NCBI GenBank assembly: GCA_903911145.1
Contig: CAIWCD010000007.1
Coordinates: 1-64,000, forward strand
Direction: 5' to 3'
DNA from: an uncultured delta proteobacterium
Lineage (GTDB): Bacteria > Myxococcota > Myxococcia > Myxococcales > 40CM-4-68-19
DNA: 64,000 bases
Under the pieces are notes generated by a model. The model had not been told where the DNA came from. It did no database searches and saw only the letters and a list, made by a program, of their open reading frames with translations. Shown piece after piece: positions 14,967 through 23,508 of this stretch. Position 1 is the stretch's first letter; each line of letters begins with the position of its first letter. The position numbers and the translations under genes are program-made.

Positions 14967-15210
14967 TTTCCAGTCACTCGCCGCTCGTGCTCGCGAACCG
15001 GCACGCGCTGCTGGTGCCGCCCGCGCGACGAGCCGCTGGGCCGCGCCAGGAGCGGATGAATCTCTCTTTCAATTCCTGAATCCAGATTCACCAGCGCGGC
15101 GTCGCCATCGCTCCGCACTTCTTTTCCGAAATTCGTCACGCCCGCTGTCACATCCCCCGCGCACCCGAGTCCACCTCGCGGATTTCGGGTCTGTCCCATG
15201 GTGGGGCATC

Positions 15211-15254
15211 AGTCGGCATCCCGACTTGACGGAGGGGAGCGGCGCGGATACACG
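15211..15254 (+). promoter_or_regulatory. weak promoter candidate for the inositol-phosphate synthase gene
   Basis: A small hairpin AGTCGG-CATC-CCGACT (15211-15226) overlaps TTGACG (15226-15231). A TACACG hexamer stands 17 bases further (15249-15254). The -10 is poor, so this is only a candidate. The start codon is about 90 bases downstream. Confidence 0.25.
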
Positions 15255-15346
15255 CCCTCGCTTCTGTGGACCTTCGGGCGCGGCACCGGCCCCACGACGC
15301 TGTCAAGCGGCCCGCCCAAGCGCGGCGCCAAGAGGAGAAGTTCACG

Positions 15347-16666
15347 ATGAGCGAGTCCAAGCAGACGAAGATCGCGCCCGCATCGGGCAAGCTGGCGGTG
15401 CTCCTGCCCGGTATGGGCGCGGTCGCCACGACGTTCATGGCCGGTGTCGAGGCGGCGCGGAAGAAGATCGCGACCCCCATCGGCTCGCTCACGCAGCTCG
15501 GGCACATCCGCCTCGGCAAGCGCAGCGAGAAGCGCTCCGCGAAGATCAACGAGCTCGTCCCGCTCGCGAAGCTCGACGATCTCGTCTTCGGCGGCTGGGA
15601 TCCGATTGCGGACGACGCCTACAAGGCGGCCGCGCACGCGAAAGTTCTCTCGCCTGAACACCTCGCGCAGCTCAAGCCGTTCCTCGAGCAGATCAAGCCG
15701 ATGCCGGCCGTCTTCGAGCAGAAGTGGGTCAAGCGCCTCGAGGGCAAGAACGTCAAGACGGGCACCAAGCGCGAGCAGGCGACGGCGCTGATGCACGACA
15801 TCCGCTCGTTCATGGACAAGAACAACTGCTCGCGCGCCGTCATGGTCTGGTGCGCGTCGACCGAGGCCTACCAGGAGGTCGGTCCCGAGCACGCGACGAT
15901 CGCGGCCTTCGAGAAGGCCCTCGACGAGAACCACCCGAACATCTCGCCGAGCCAGATCTACGCGTACGCGGCGATCATGTCGGGCGTGCCGTACATGAAC
16001 GGCGCACCGAACCTCAGCTGCGACATCCCCGCGATGATCGAGCTGTCGGAGAAGAAGGGCGTCGCCATCGGCGGCAAGGATTTCAAGACGGGCCAGACGC
16101 TGATGAAGACGATCATCGCGCCCGGACTCAAGGCCCGCATGCTCGGGATGGACGGCTGGTTCTCCACCAACATCCTCGGCAACCGCGACGGTGAAGTGCT
16201 CGACGAGCCGGCGAACTTCAAGAGCAAGGAAGTCTCGAAGCTCTCCGTGCTCGAAGACATCCTCGAGCCGAAGATCTATCCCGAGCTCTACGGCGACCTG
16301 CACCACAAGGTCTCGATCCACTACTACAAGCCGCGCGGCGACAATAAAGAGGGCTGGGACAACATCGATATCGTCGGGTGGATGGGCTACCCGATGCAGA
16401 TCAAGGTGAACTTCCTCTGCCGCGATTCGATCCTGGCCGCGCCGCTCGTGCTCGATCTCGCGCTCTTCGCGGATCTCGCGGGCCGCTCAAAGATGAAGGG
16501 CATCCAGGAGTGGCTGAGCTTCTACTTCAAGAGCCCGCAGCACGCCGCGAGCGTCTACCCGGAGCACGATCTCTTCGTGCAGAAGGTGCGCCTCGAGAAC
16601 AATCTGCGCTACCTCGTCGGCGAGGAGCTCATCAACTATCTCGGCTCGGACTACACGAACGAGTAG
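15347..16666 (+). CDS. inositol-3-phosphate synthase
   Basis: A 439-residue NAD-dependent enzyme that converts glucose 6-phosphate to 1L-myo-inositol 1-phosphate, the first step of inositol and phosphatidylinositol synthesis. The N-terminal dinucleotide-binding segment LLPGMGAVATTFMAG, the PNLSCDIPAM region, DFKTGQTLMKT and the catalytic-domain segment GWFSTNILGNRDGEVL match the family. C-terminal lengths also agree with the bacterial/eukaryotic type. AGGAG stands about nine bases before the ATG. A strong terminator follows at 16727-16768, so it is probably monocistronic. Confidence 0.92.
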   Translation: MSESKQTKIAPASGKLAVLLPGMGAVATTFMAGVEAARKKIATPIGSLTQLGHIRLGKRSEKRSAKINELVPLAKLDDLVFGGWDPIADDAYKAAAHAKVLSPEHLAQLKPFLEQIKPMPAVFEQKWVKRLEGKNVKTGTKREQATALMHDIRSFMDKNNCSRAVMVWCASTEAYQEVGPEHATIAAFEKALDENHPNISPSQIYAYAAIMSGVPYMNGAPNLSCDIPAMIELSEKKGVAIGGKDFKTGQTLMKTIIAPGLKARMLGMDGWFSTNILGNRDGEVLDEPANFKSKEVSKLSVLEDILEPKIYPELYGDLHHKVSIHYYKPRGDNKEGWDNIDIVGWMGYPMQIKVNFLCRDSILAAPLVLDLALFADLAGRSKMKGIQEWLSFYFKSPQHAASVYPEHDLFVQKVRLENNLRYLVGEELINYLGSDYTNE

Positions 16667-16676
16667 CGGCCTACGT

Positions 16677-16721
16677 TCGAGCGTTCGGACGCGGAGAGTC
16701 GCGCCGAGGCTGAACGCTCGA
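16677..16721 (+). repeat. inverted repeat just after the inositol-phosphate synthase gene
   Basis: TCGAGCGTTC (16677-16686) and GAACGCTCGA (16712-16721) are perfect reverse complements around 25 bases. The stem sits 10 bases after the stop codon and directly before the intrinsic terminator, so the 3' end of this mRNA would carry two consecutive hairpins. Confidence 0.6.
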
Positions 16722-16726
16722 GGATG

Positions 16727-16768
16727 AATCGGCGCCTCGGCAAGCTGGCCGGGCGCCGATTTTCTTTT
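16727..16768 (+). terminator. intrinsic terminator
   Basis: AATCGGCGCC (16727-16736) pairs perfectly with GGCGCCGATT (16752-16761) around a 15-base loop and is followed by the U-rich TTCTTTT. It is the clearest rho-independent terminator in the window. It ends the inositol-phosphate synthase transcript before the TolC-like gene. Confidence 0.85.
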
Positions 16769-16804
16769 CTGGTGTCAGCGCAGGTTGCGAGGGAGATCTG
16801 GCGG

Positions 16805-18304
16805 ATGGTGCGAATGAAGATCGCAGCGAACGACAGTGCAGAGACCATGACGCGGATCGCGCGCGTGGGTTCGATTGCGTGCATCGCTTGCGCTCTCTTC
16901 GTCGCGCCTTCAGCTCGTGCAGATGCGGCCGATGCGTCGCATCCGCTGACGCTGCGCGAGCTTCAAGCGATGGCGCGCATGGCCGACCCGCGCGCGCGCA
17001 TCGCCTACGCGCAGCTCGAAGGGGCGCAGGGAAAACGCGACGAGGCGAACTGGATCTGGTTCCCGAATTTCCAGACGACGATCGCTGGCGGTGGCCCCAC
17101 GGCAGAGGCGCGGCTCAAGGGCGGCGACAACGATCCGAATCTGCAGAACGTCACAGACGGCACGAAGAAAGGTCTACTGGGAGGACAGTGGGGGGCGGCG
17201 GTGAACATCGACATCTCGGCGCAGCTGCCGCTCTACACGTTCGGGAAGATCGATGCGGGCAAGCGCGCCGCCGGTCATGGCGTCGAGGCGCGAAGTGCGC
17301 TGCTCGACGGCCAGCGAAACCAGGCGGCCTTCGATGTCGCGCGCGCCTACTGGAGCTACCAGACGACGCGCGATGCGGAGAAGTCGATCGACGAGATGCG
17401 CGATCGCATCGCGTCGGCGCGCAAGCAGGCGCAGGAGATGCTCGACGACAAGAGTGATCAGATCACGGCCGCCGACGCCGCGCGCCTCGACTACATCGCG
17501 GATGAGCTCGAGGCGCAGAGTGCGCAGGCGCTCGCGAACCAGCGTCTCGCTGAGGTGGCGCTCAAGCTGCTCGTGGGGCGCATGCCGGAGGAGCCGCTCG
17601 ACGTCGCGCGCGAGACGGTGCCGATGCCGCCGGAGATGCCGTCGCTCGAGTCTCTCCTCGAGAAGGCGCGCGGGCTGCGCCCCGATCTGCGCGCGGCGGC
17701 CGAGAACGTCGCGGCCCACGAGGCGCTGCTCGATCTCGAGAAGGCGAACTACTACCCGGACCTCGCGCTCGTCGGCGGCTTCAACTTCACCGACACGAGC
17801 AATGCGTCGAGTCCCAACAACGCGCCGTTCGCCTACGACCCGTACCACGCGCTCGGCGGCTACCTGGCCTTCGCGCTGCGGGGGTCGTTCGACATTCCGC
17901 AGAAGATGGCGCGCGTGAGGCAGGTCGCGGCCGGACTGCACGAGGCGCAGGCAACGCAGGTCGGCGCAGAGCGGTTGGTGCGTCTGGAGATTGAGCAGGC
18001 GCTCGGCGATCTGCTCTCGGCGCGCGGCCGTTCGATCCACTACGTGAGCGGCGCGGCGCGGGCGAAGAGGCTGCTCATCAAGGGCGCGCTTGCGCTCGAC
18101 AGCGGACTCGGGCAGGCGTTCGACATGATGATCGACGCCCTGCTCTATTCGCGCGCCGAGGGGGAGCGGCTCAAGTCGCTGCTCGACGCGCAGATCGCGT
18201 GGGCGGGCCTCGAGCGCGCGGTCGGGCAGGAGATCGTCCAGAGCAGGCCTGTCGCGGTCGAGAGCGTTCCGGAGAGTGCGACCAAGAAGGCCGCAACGCA
18301 TTGA
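16805..18304 (+). CDS. TolC family outer-membrane channel protein
   Basis: A 499-residue outer-membrane efflux protein. The chosen ATG at 16805 is nine bases after GAGGGAG and leaves a signal sequence ending SARADA (hydrophobic core SIACIACALFVAP). Two long helical repeats of the TolC fold follow, for example RAYWSYQTTRDAEKSIDEM, and LLDLEKANYYPDLALVGGFN opening the second repeat. TolC proteins form trimeric channels across the periplasm for type I export or efflux. No ABC or RND pump genes flank it. The next gene is an MlaC-like phospholipid-binding protein 55 bases downstream, perhaps in the same transcript. Confidence 0.82.
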   Translation: MVRMKIAANDSAETMTRIARVGSIACIACALFVAPSARADAADASHPLTLRELQAMARMADPRARIAYAQLEGAQGKRDEANWIWFPNFQTTIAGGGPTAEARLKGGDNDPNLQNVTDGTKKGLLGGQWGAAVNIDISAQLPLYTFGKIDAGKRAAGHGVEARSALLDGQRNQAAFDVARAYWSYQTTRDAEKSIDEMRDRIASARKQAQEMLDDKSDQITAADAARLDYIADELEAQSAQALANQRLAEVALKLLVGRMPEEPLDVARETVPMPPEMPSLESLLEKARGLRPDLRAAAENVAAHEALLDLEKANYYPDLALVGGFNFTDTSNASSPNNAPFAYDPYHALGGYLAFALRGSFDIPQKMARVRQVAAGLHEAQATQVGAERLVRLEIEQALGDLLSARGRSIHYVSGAARAKRLLIKGALALDSGLGQAFDMMIDALLYSRAEGERLKSLLDAQIAWAGLERAVGQEIVQSRPVAVESVPESATKKAATH

Positions 18305-18359
18305 TGATCGCAGTGAAGAGAGCGGCGCAGCTCAACGGCGCAGCACGAAGGAGGAGTCG

Positions 18360-19100
18360 ATGACGACCAGCATCGGTGAGCAGCAGAGCCACTCGGCGAA
18401 GTCGAAGCGTGCGTCGCTTGCAACGACGACACGCAGCGCAGTGCAGCGCGCAGCGGGAGTCATCGCGCTGCTCGGGCTGCTCATGATTGCGCATCCTGCG
18501 ATGGCTGCGGCCGGTCCCTCGACGGCAGCGATCAAGAGCGCGAACGATTCGATCCGCGTTGCGCTCAAGAAAATGGTCGCGGCGCGCGGCACGGCTGGCT
18601 GGGCCACGGCCCGCAACGAAGCGCGCGATGCGGTTGGCACGCTGCTCGACTTCGAGGCACTCGCGAAGAGCACGCTGGGCGCGCACTGGGACGAGCTCAA
18701 GGCCCCCGAGCGCACCCGCTACGTCTCGGCGATCCGCAGCGCGATGGAGGCGAACTATCTGACGCGCATGCAGGGCAAGGTCTCGCTCGACGAGGTGAAG
18801 GTCGACTATCTCGGCGAGGAGCCGAAGGGGTCGAGCACGCTGGTCCACACGCACTTCGGCTATGGCTCCGACGGAGCGAAGCTCGACTTCGTGATGGCGG
18901 CCGAGAAGAACAAGAAGCCGCGTGCCATCGACGTGATCACTGAAGAGGTCAGCCTCGCGGAGACGTACCAGGAGCAGATCGCGCAGCTCTGGCCGAAGAA
19001 GGGGATCGACGGCGTGACGGCCGCATTCGAGAAGAAGGCCAAGCGGCTCGAGGCCGATCTCGAGGCGGCGCAGGCGGCAGGCGCGGCGGCGCCAAAGTAG
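18360..19100 (+). CDS. MlaC/Ttg2D-like phospholipid-binding periplasmic protein
   Basis: A 246-residue exported protein of the MlaC family, which carries phospholipids between inner and outer membranes. The signal peptide has a long n-region and a hydrophobic core IALLGLLMIAHPAMAAA near residues 36-52. The mature part contains DFEALAKSTLGAHWDEL, as in MlaC. GAAGGAGGAG precedes the ATG. The C-terminus is a Lys/Ala-rich helix. Partner genes mlaE, mlaF and mlaD are not adjacent, so it may serve a transporter elsewhere or act with the TolC-like neighbour. Confidence 0.8.
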   Translation: MTTSIGEQQSHSAKSKRASLATTTRSAVQRAAGVIALLGLLMIAHPAMAAAGPSTAAIKSANDSIRVALKKMVAARGTAGWATARNEARDAVGTLLDFEALAKSTLGAHWDELKAPERTRYVSAIRSAMEANYLTRMQGKVSLDEVKVDYLGEEPKGSSTLVHTHFGYGSDGAKLDFVMAAEKNKKPRAIDVITEEVSLAETYQEQIAQLWPKKGIDGVTAAFEKKAKRLEADLEAAQAAGAAAPK

Positions 19101-19150
19101 CGCGAATCAATTCTGCGCTTGCTGGGAGCGGCCGCGCGCATGCTGTTCGA

Positions 19151-19178
19151 TTGACACGCGGTCCCAGCGCATTACGTT
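19151..19178 (+). promoter_or_regulatory. putative promoter of the gamma-glutamylcyclotransferase gene
   Basis: TTGACA (19151-19156) is a perfect -35. A TACGTT -10-like hexamer follows after 16 bases (19173-19178). The ATG is 32 bases downstream. The -10 is weak. Confidence 0.35.
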
Positions 19179-19209
19179 GCAAGCCCTTCACTCACTCTCC
19201 GAGGTCACC

Positions 19210-19740
19210 ATGTATCGCTACTTCGCCTACGGCTCGACTCTCTCCAAGCGCCACATCGGTGAGTGGGCTGCCGAGCACGGCGTCGACGCCCGCCTCTTCG
19301 CGCGGGGCGTTCCAGCGGTGCTGCGCGGATACAAGCTGCAGTTTGACGTCGAGAGCCGCTTCTGGGGCGGGCGCGTGGCGAATCTGAAAGAGGACACGAA
19401 AGGCGCCGTGCACGGCGTGCTCTTCGAGATCATGCCGATGGCGAAGGACGGCGTCCTGCGCAAGGAGGGCGTGCCGACGGGCCTCTCGCAGGAGATCGAC
19501 GTGACTGTCGAAGCCGAGGGCAAGCCTGTTGCGGCCAAGGCGTTCGTCGCGCGCGCCGAGAAGCGCGGCGAGCCGGGGCCTGCGAGCGGGCGGCTCTTGA
19601 ACTATCTGATCGAGGGCGCCGAGGAGCGCGGGCTGCCGGCAGAGTGGATCGCGGAGCTCAAGACGCACCAGGCGGCCGCGACGGTGAGCGCGCCCGCGCC
19701 GGGTCCGGTCGGTCTGAAGATCGACGTCAAGCGCACGTAG
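19210..19740 (+). CDS. gamma-glutamylcyclotransferase-like protein
   Basis: A 176-residue protein of the GGCT/AIG2 fold, which forms 5-oxoproline from gamma-glutamyl peptides. The substrate loop YFAYGSTLS at the N-terminus, GYKLQFDVESRFWGGRVANL, the HGVLFEI strand and the probable catalytic Glu in NYLIEGAEERGLP fit the family. The start ATG at 19210 follows GAGGTCACC. A perfect TTGACA lies 53 bases upstream, so it probably has its own promoter. The exact substrate is not evident. Confidence 0.8.
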   Translation: MYRYFAYGSTLSKRHIGEWAAEHGVDARLFARGVPAVLRGYKLQFDVESRFWGGRVANLKEDTKGAVHGVLFEIMPMAKDGVLRKEGVPTGLSQEIDVTVEAEGKPVAAKAFVARAEKRGEPGPASGRLLNYLIEGAEERGLPAEWIAELKTHQAAATVSAPAPGPVGLKIDVKRT

Positions 19741-19748
19741 CGCCTGCA

Positions 19749-19792
19749 CCTGTTGCGCGCGAGTTGCCCCGCGCCTGTTGCGCGCAGGTTGC
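19749..19792. repeat. short tandem direct repeat
   Basis: CCTGTTGCGCGC followed by a variant of GGTTGC occurs at 19749-19767 and again at 19774-19792, a 25-base period. It lies in the gap before the Big-domain lipoprotein gene. No function is apparent. Confidence 0.4.
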
Positions 19793-19918
19793 GGCGAGCG
19801 GCGGCGATCGTCCGTCCGCCCACAGACCGACTCTCAACCGCACTGCCGCGTGACAGCGTTCATCGCGCGCGCAGGCCGTCTACGCGCGCACGTTCACTGC
19901 AGCCCAAAGAGGTTCTCC

Positions 19919-22894
19919 ATGCGACAGCTCGCGACTCTCTCCGCTCAACGCACGCGCATCCTGCCCTTGCTGCTCGCGGCGCCGCTGCTCTTCGCCTGCA
20001 CTTCGCACCTCTCGATCTTCAATCCCGGCGGCAGTGACGGCGGCGTCGATGGAGGAACCGACGGCGGCACGGACGGTGGAGCGGGAGATGGTGGCAGCGG
20101 CGCGGTATCGATCCGCATCGAGGAGCTGAGCGCAGATGCAGGCCTCGTCACATTGTCGGTCGGCAACCACCTCTCGCTGCACGTCCTCGCGCGCGACAGT
20201 GCGGGCGGCGAGAGCGATGTCACCGCGCACTCCACGCTGGCCAGCAGCAACACGGCAGTGGCGTCGATCGTCGGCGGCCAGCCACCGCAGCTGCTCGGCA
20301 ACGCGCCCGGCATCGCCATCGTCTCGGCCTCGCTCCCCGTCACCGGAGGCAGTCCGCTTACGGCGCAGGGATCGATTCGGATCCTCTCGGGCATCCCGCT
20401 CACCACCACGGCCGTCCAGATCGCGCCCGCCACGCTGACGCTCGCAGCGGGCCTCCGCGCACAGCTCTCGGCGAACGCGACCGAGTCGGACGGGTCGCAG
20501 CTCACCGTCACGTCGCTCGCGGATTGGAGCACGAACGACAGCGCGCACTGCACGGTCGACAACAGCTCGGTCAAGGGACTCGTCACCGCAGTCGCGGCAG
20601 GAAGCTGCACCATCACCGCGAGCTACGGCGGGCAGTCGGGGACATCGGCGGTCACGATCAGCGCACTCACGGCCACCGCGCTCTCGGTCTCGCCCTCGAC
20701 GGCGCAGGTGCCCAAAGGCGCAACCACGCAGCTCGCGGCAACAGCGACGCTCTCGGATGGAAGCGCCGTCGACGCGACCAACTCCGCCGTGTGGAGCAGT
20801 GGAGCAACCGCGACCGCGACAGTGGCGAACGGGCTGGTCACTGGGGTCGCGACCGGGCAGACCACCATCACCGCTGCGCTCTCCTCGCTCTCGGCAACCG
20901 CCCAGCTCACCGTCTCTGCTGCGACGCTCACGACGATCTCAGTCTCGCCTGCGCAGGCCTCGGTCGCGGCGGGGGAAGCCGCGCAGTTCGTCGCCACTGC
21001 CGTCTACAGCGACTCGACCACGTCCGACATCACGGCCCACGCGACCTGGACGAGCAGCAATGCCTCCGTCGCGCAGCAGGCCAGCAACGTGAACGCCAGC
21101 GGACCCGCGAGCCCCGGCCTCATCGACGCGCTCACCCCTGGCCAGTCGACCATCTCGGCCACGCTGGGCGCGGTCTCGGGCAGCGCGCTCATCACCGTCA
21201 CGAACGCAACCGCAAAGCAGATCACCATCTCGCCATCTCCCATCACGCTGCCCGCTGGCGTCTCGCAGCAGATCTCGGCGAACGCGACCTTCAGCGACGG
21301 CACGTCACGCGACGTCACCAGCAGTGTGACCTGGCACCTCGGCAACGCGACCTACGCGACCATCAGCGGCGCAGGCCTGCTCACCGGGACTGCCGCCGGC
21401 TCGACCACCCTGACCGCGACGCTCTCGGGCGTGAGCGCCACCGCGAACGTGACCATCACCCAGGCGCAGCTCGTGCAGATCCTCATCTCGCCGCAGAACT
21501 CGGCCATCGCCGTCGGCAGCACGCAGCAGCTCAGCGCGACGGGAATCTATGGTGACAATTCACTGCAAGATGTCACATCGCTCGCGACCTGGACGACGAG
21601 TTCGAGCGCGATCGCGGGCATCTCGAATGCCGCCGGATCGCGCGGAGTGGCCACTGGCGCGGGCGCGGGCACTGCCCAGATCACGGCAGCGCTTGCCGGC
21701 ATCACCAGCGGCCCCGCGTCGATCACCGTGAGTGCAGCAACGCTCAGCTCGATCTCGATCAATCCGCGGCAGATGCTGACGACCGTCTACATCACGCAGC
21801 CGCTGCAAGTGATCGCGCGCTACGCCGATGGGAGCCAGGTCGATGTCACCACGCAGGCGCTCTACTCCTCGGCCGATGCGACCGTGGCCTCGGTGGTCGC
21901 GGCGGGAGCCGGTGCTGGCCAGGTCACGGGAGTGGGCTCCGGTCGCACGACGGTCACCGCGAGCTTCAGCGGGCAGAGCGCGACGACGCAGGTAAACGTG
22001 GTCCCCGCGACGCTCCAGTCGATCACGGTCGATATCGCAGGCAACCGCGGCGGAGGCCCGGGAGGTCCCGGCGGGCCTGGCGGCGGCACCTCGAACATCG
22101 AGGTCGGGCAGAGCGTGCAGCTGCGCGCGACCGCACAGTTCCAGGGCGCGCCGCGCGGCATCGACGTGACGACGCTGGTGACTTGGAGCAGCAGCAACAC
22201 CGCCGTCGGGCAGTTCATCGCGACGCCGAGCGGGCTCTTCACCGCGCTGGCCACGGGCACCAGCACGGCCACGGCCACGCTCAACGGAGTGTCGGGAACG
22301 CTCGACCTCACGGTCACGTCGGCGACGCCCGTGAGCATCGCGGTGGTGCAGAGCGCAGTCTCGCTGCCGACGGGAGTCACGCACGCGCTCATCGCGGTCG
22401 CAACCTATGCGGACCAGAGCACGCAGGATGTGACCTATGCGGCGACCTGGACGAGCGACAACAACGCGGCCGCGATCGTCAGCGACACAGGCACGCAGAA
22501 GGGTCTCGTCACTGCAGTGGCAGCGGGAACGGCGCACGTCACGGCGACGCTCGGAAACATCTCAGGCCATTCGACGGTCACCGTCGCGGCTCTCACCGCC
22601 ACCGCGATCTCGGTCACGCCGGTCAACCCGGTCGTCAATGCGGGCGGCCAGGGTGGCGGTCCGGGCGGTCCTCGCGGCACACAGACGCCGTTCTATGCGA
22701 CGGCGCAGTTCAGCGACGGAAGCCTCCAGGACGTGACGCAGTCGGCGGTCTGGACGTCGAGCGATCCATCGGTTGCGACCATCAGCGATCGGACTGGCAC
22801 GCGAGGTGTCGCAAGCATCGTCGGGACCGGGAGCACGACGATCACGGCGACGTTCCGAGGACTGACGGGGGATTCGCAGCTCACCTCGCGCTGA
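19919..22894 (+). CDS. large surface lipoprotein with about ten Big (bacterial Ig-like) repeats
   Basis: A 991-residue exported protein. Lipobox LFAC follows a short signal peptide, then a DGG-repeat linker (about residues 38-60). Ten tandem Ig-like units of about 90 residues follow, each opening with a strand such as ISVSPAQASVAAGE, a variable W(S/T)S segment, and a closing VTGVATGQTTITA-type strand. The seventh and ninth units carry collagen-like Gly-Gly-Pro insertions (about residues 709-722 and 910-922). Such proteins act as surface spacers or adhesins. The ATG at 19919 is chosen because it opens directly on the signal peptide. A GPP34 gene begins 11 bases after the stop. Confidence 0.82.
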   Translation: MRQLATLSAQRTRILPLLLAAPLLFACTSHLSIFNPGGSDGGVDGGTDGGTDGGAGDGGSGAVSIRIEELSADAGLVTLSVGNHLSLHVLARDSAGGESDVTAHSTLASSNTAVASIVGGQPPQLLGNAPGIAIVSASLPVTGGSPLTAQGSIRILSGIPLTTTAVQIAPATLTLAAGLRAQLSANATESDGSQLTVTSLADWSTNDSAHCTVDNSSVKGLVTAVAAGSCTITASYGGQSGTSAVTISALTATALSVSPSTAQVPKGATTQLAATATLSDGSAVDATNSAVWSSGATATATVANGLVTGVATGQTTITAALSSLSATAQLTVSAATLTTISVSPAQASVAAGEAAQFVATAVYSDSTTSDITAHATWTSSNASVAQQASNVNASGPASPGLIDALTPGQSTISATLGAVSGSALITVTNATAKQITISPSPITLPAGVSQQISANATFSDGTSRDVTSSVTWHLGNATYATISGAGLLTGTAAGSTTLTATLSGVSATANVTITQAQLVQILISPQNSAIAVGSTQQLSATGIYGDNSLQDVTSLATWTTSSSAIAGISNAAGSRGVATGAGAGTAQITAALAGITSGPASITVSAATLSSISINPRQMLTTVYITQPLQVIARYADGSQVDVTTQALYSSADATVASVVAAGAGAGQVTGVGSGRTTVTASFSGQSATTQVNVVPATLQSITVDIAGNRGGGPGGPGGPGGGTSNIEVGQSVQLRATAQFQGAPRGIDVTTLVTWSSSNTAVGQFIATPSGLFTALATGTSTATATLNGVSGTLDLTVTSATPVSIAVVQSAVSLPTGVTHALIAVATYADQSTQDVTYAATWTSDNNAAAIVSDTGTQKGLVTAVAAGTAHVTATLGNISGHSTVTVAALTATAISVTPVNPVVNAGGQGGGPGGPRGTQTPFYATAQFSDGSLQDVTQSAVWTSSDPSVATISDRTGTRGVASIVGTGSTTITATFRGLTGDSQLTSR

Positions 22895-22905
22895 GAGGGA
22901 TGGCG

Positions 22906-23508
22906 ATGCAGCCGACGACAGAGACCCTGCCCGAGGCGCTCGTGCTGCTCGCGTGGCGGAACGGAAAGCGTCTGCCGATCGCCTCGGTCGGAATCCAGAC
23001 CGGGTGCGCGCTGCTGCTTGAGCTCTCGTTGCGCGGGAGGATCCGCATCACGGACAGCGTCGAATTGCTGCGTCCAGAGCCGACGCGGCACGAGGCGCTC
23101 GACGAGGCGCTTCACGAGATCGTCAGCGCACCGCGCGCAACCACTCTCTCGTGGATTCGCAATCTATCGATCCTCGCGGAAGCGGGAGCGATGCGTCGTC
23201 TTGAAGCGGCGGGTGCGCTGCCAAGCGAGCTTCTTCCGGTTGGCGTCGAGCGGCGAACCCAACTCGAAGCGCAGCTGCGCGCGGTGCTGTTTGGTGGCGC
23301 CGCACCCGACGCACGAGTTCTCTACCTGCTCGGCATCCAGCACGCGTTCTCGAGCGAAAAAGCGCTCTGGAACGACGAGGCGGCGCAAGCGAGCACGCGC
23401 AGCGAACAGCTGCTTCGACACGAGCTGCTCGCGGCGCTGATCGGCGAAGAGAACGCCCAGTCGCTTGCCAGCATCGTCGCGGCGGCGAAGCTGATCGTGA
23501 ATTCGTAG
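22906..23508 (+). CDS. GPP34 (GOLPH3/Vps74-like) family protein
   Basis: A 200-residue mostly helical protein. The opening segment LPEALVLLAWRNGKRLP and the GCALLLELSLRGRIRI motif match the GPP34 family. Its eukaryotic members bind phosphatidylinositol 4-phosphate at the Golgi; bacterial roles are unknown. No membrane segment or signal is present. GAGAGGG six bases upstream favours the ATG at 22906 over the one at 22900. It follows the Big-domain gene by only 11 bases. Its end abuts the convergent vWA gene without a gap. Confidence 0.72.
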   Translation: MQPTTETLPEALVLLAWRNGKRLPIASVGIQTGCALLLELSLRGRIRITDSVELLRPEPTRHEALDEALHEIVSAPRATTLSWIRNLSILAEAGAMRRLEAAGALPSELLPVGVERRTQLEAQLRAVLFGGAAPDARVLYLLGIQHAFSSEKALWNDEAAQASTRSEQLLRHELLAALIGEENAQSLASIVAAAKLIVNS

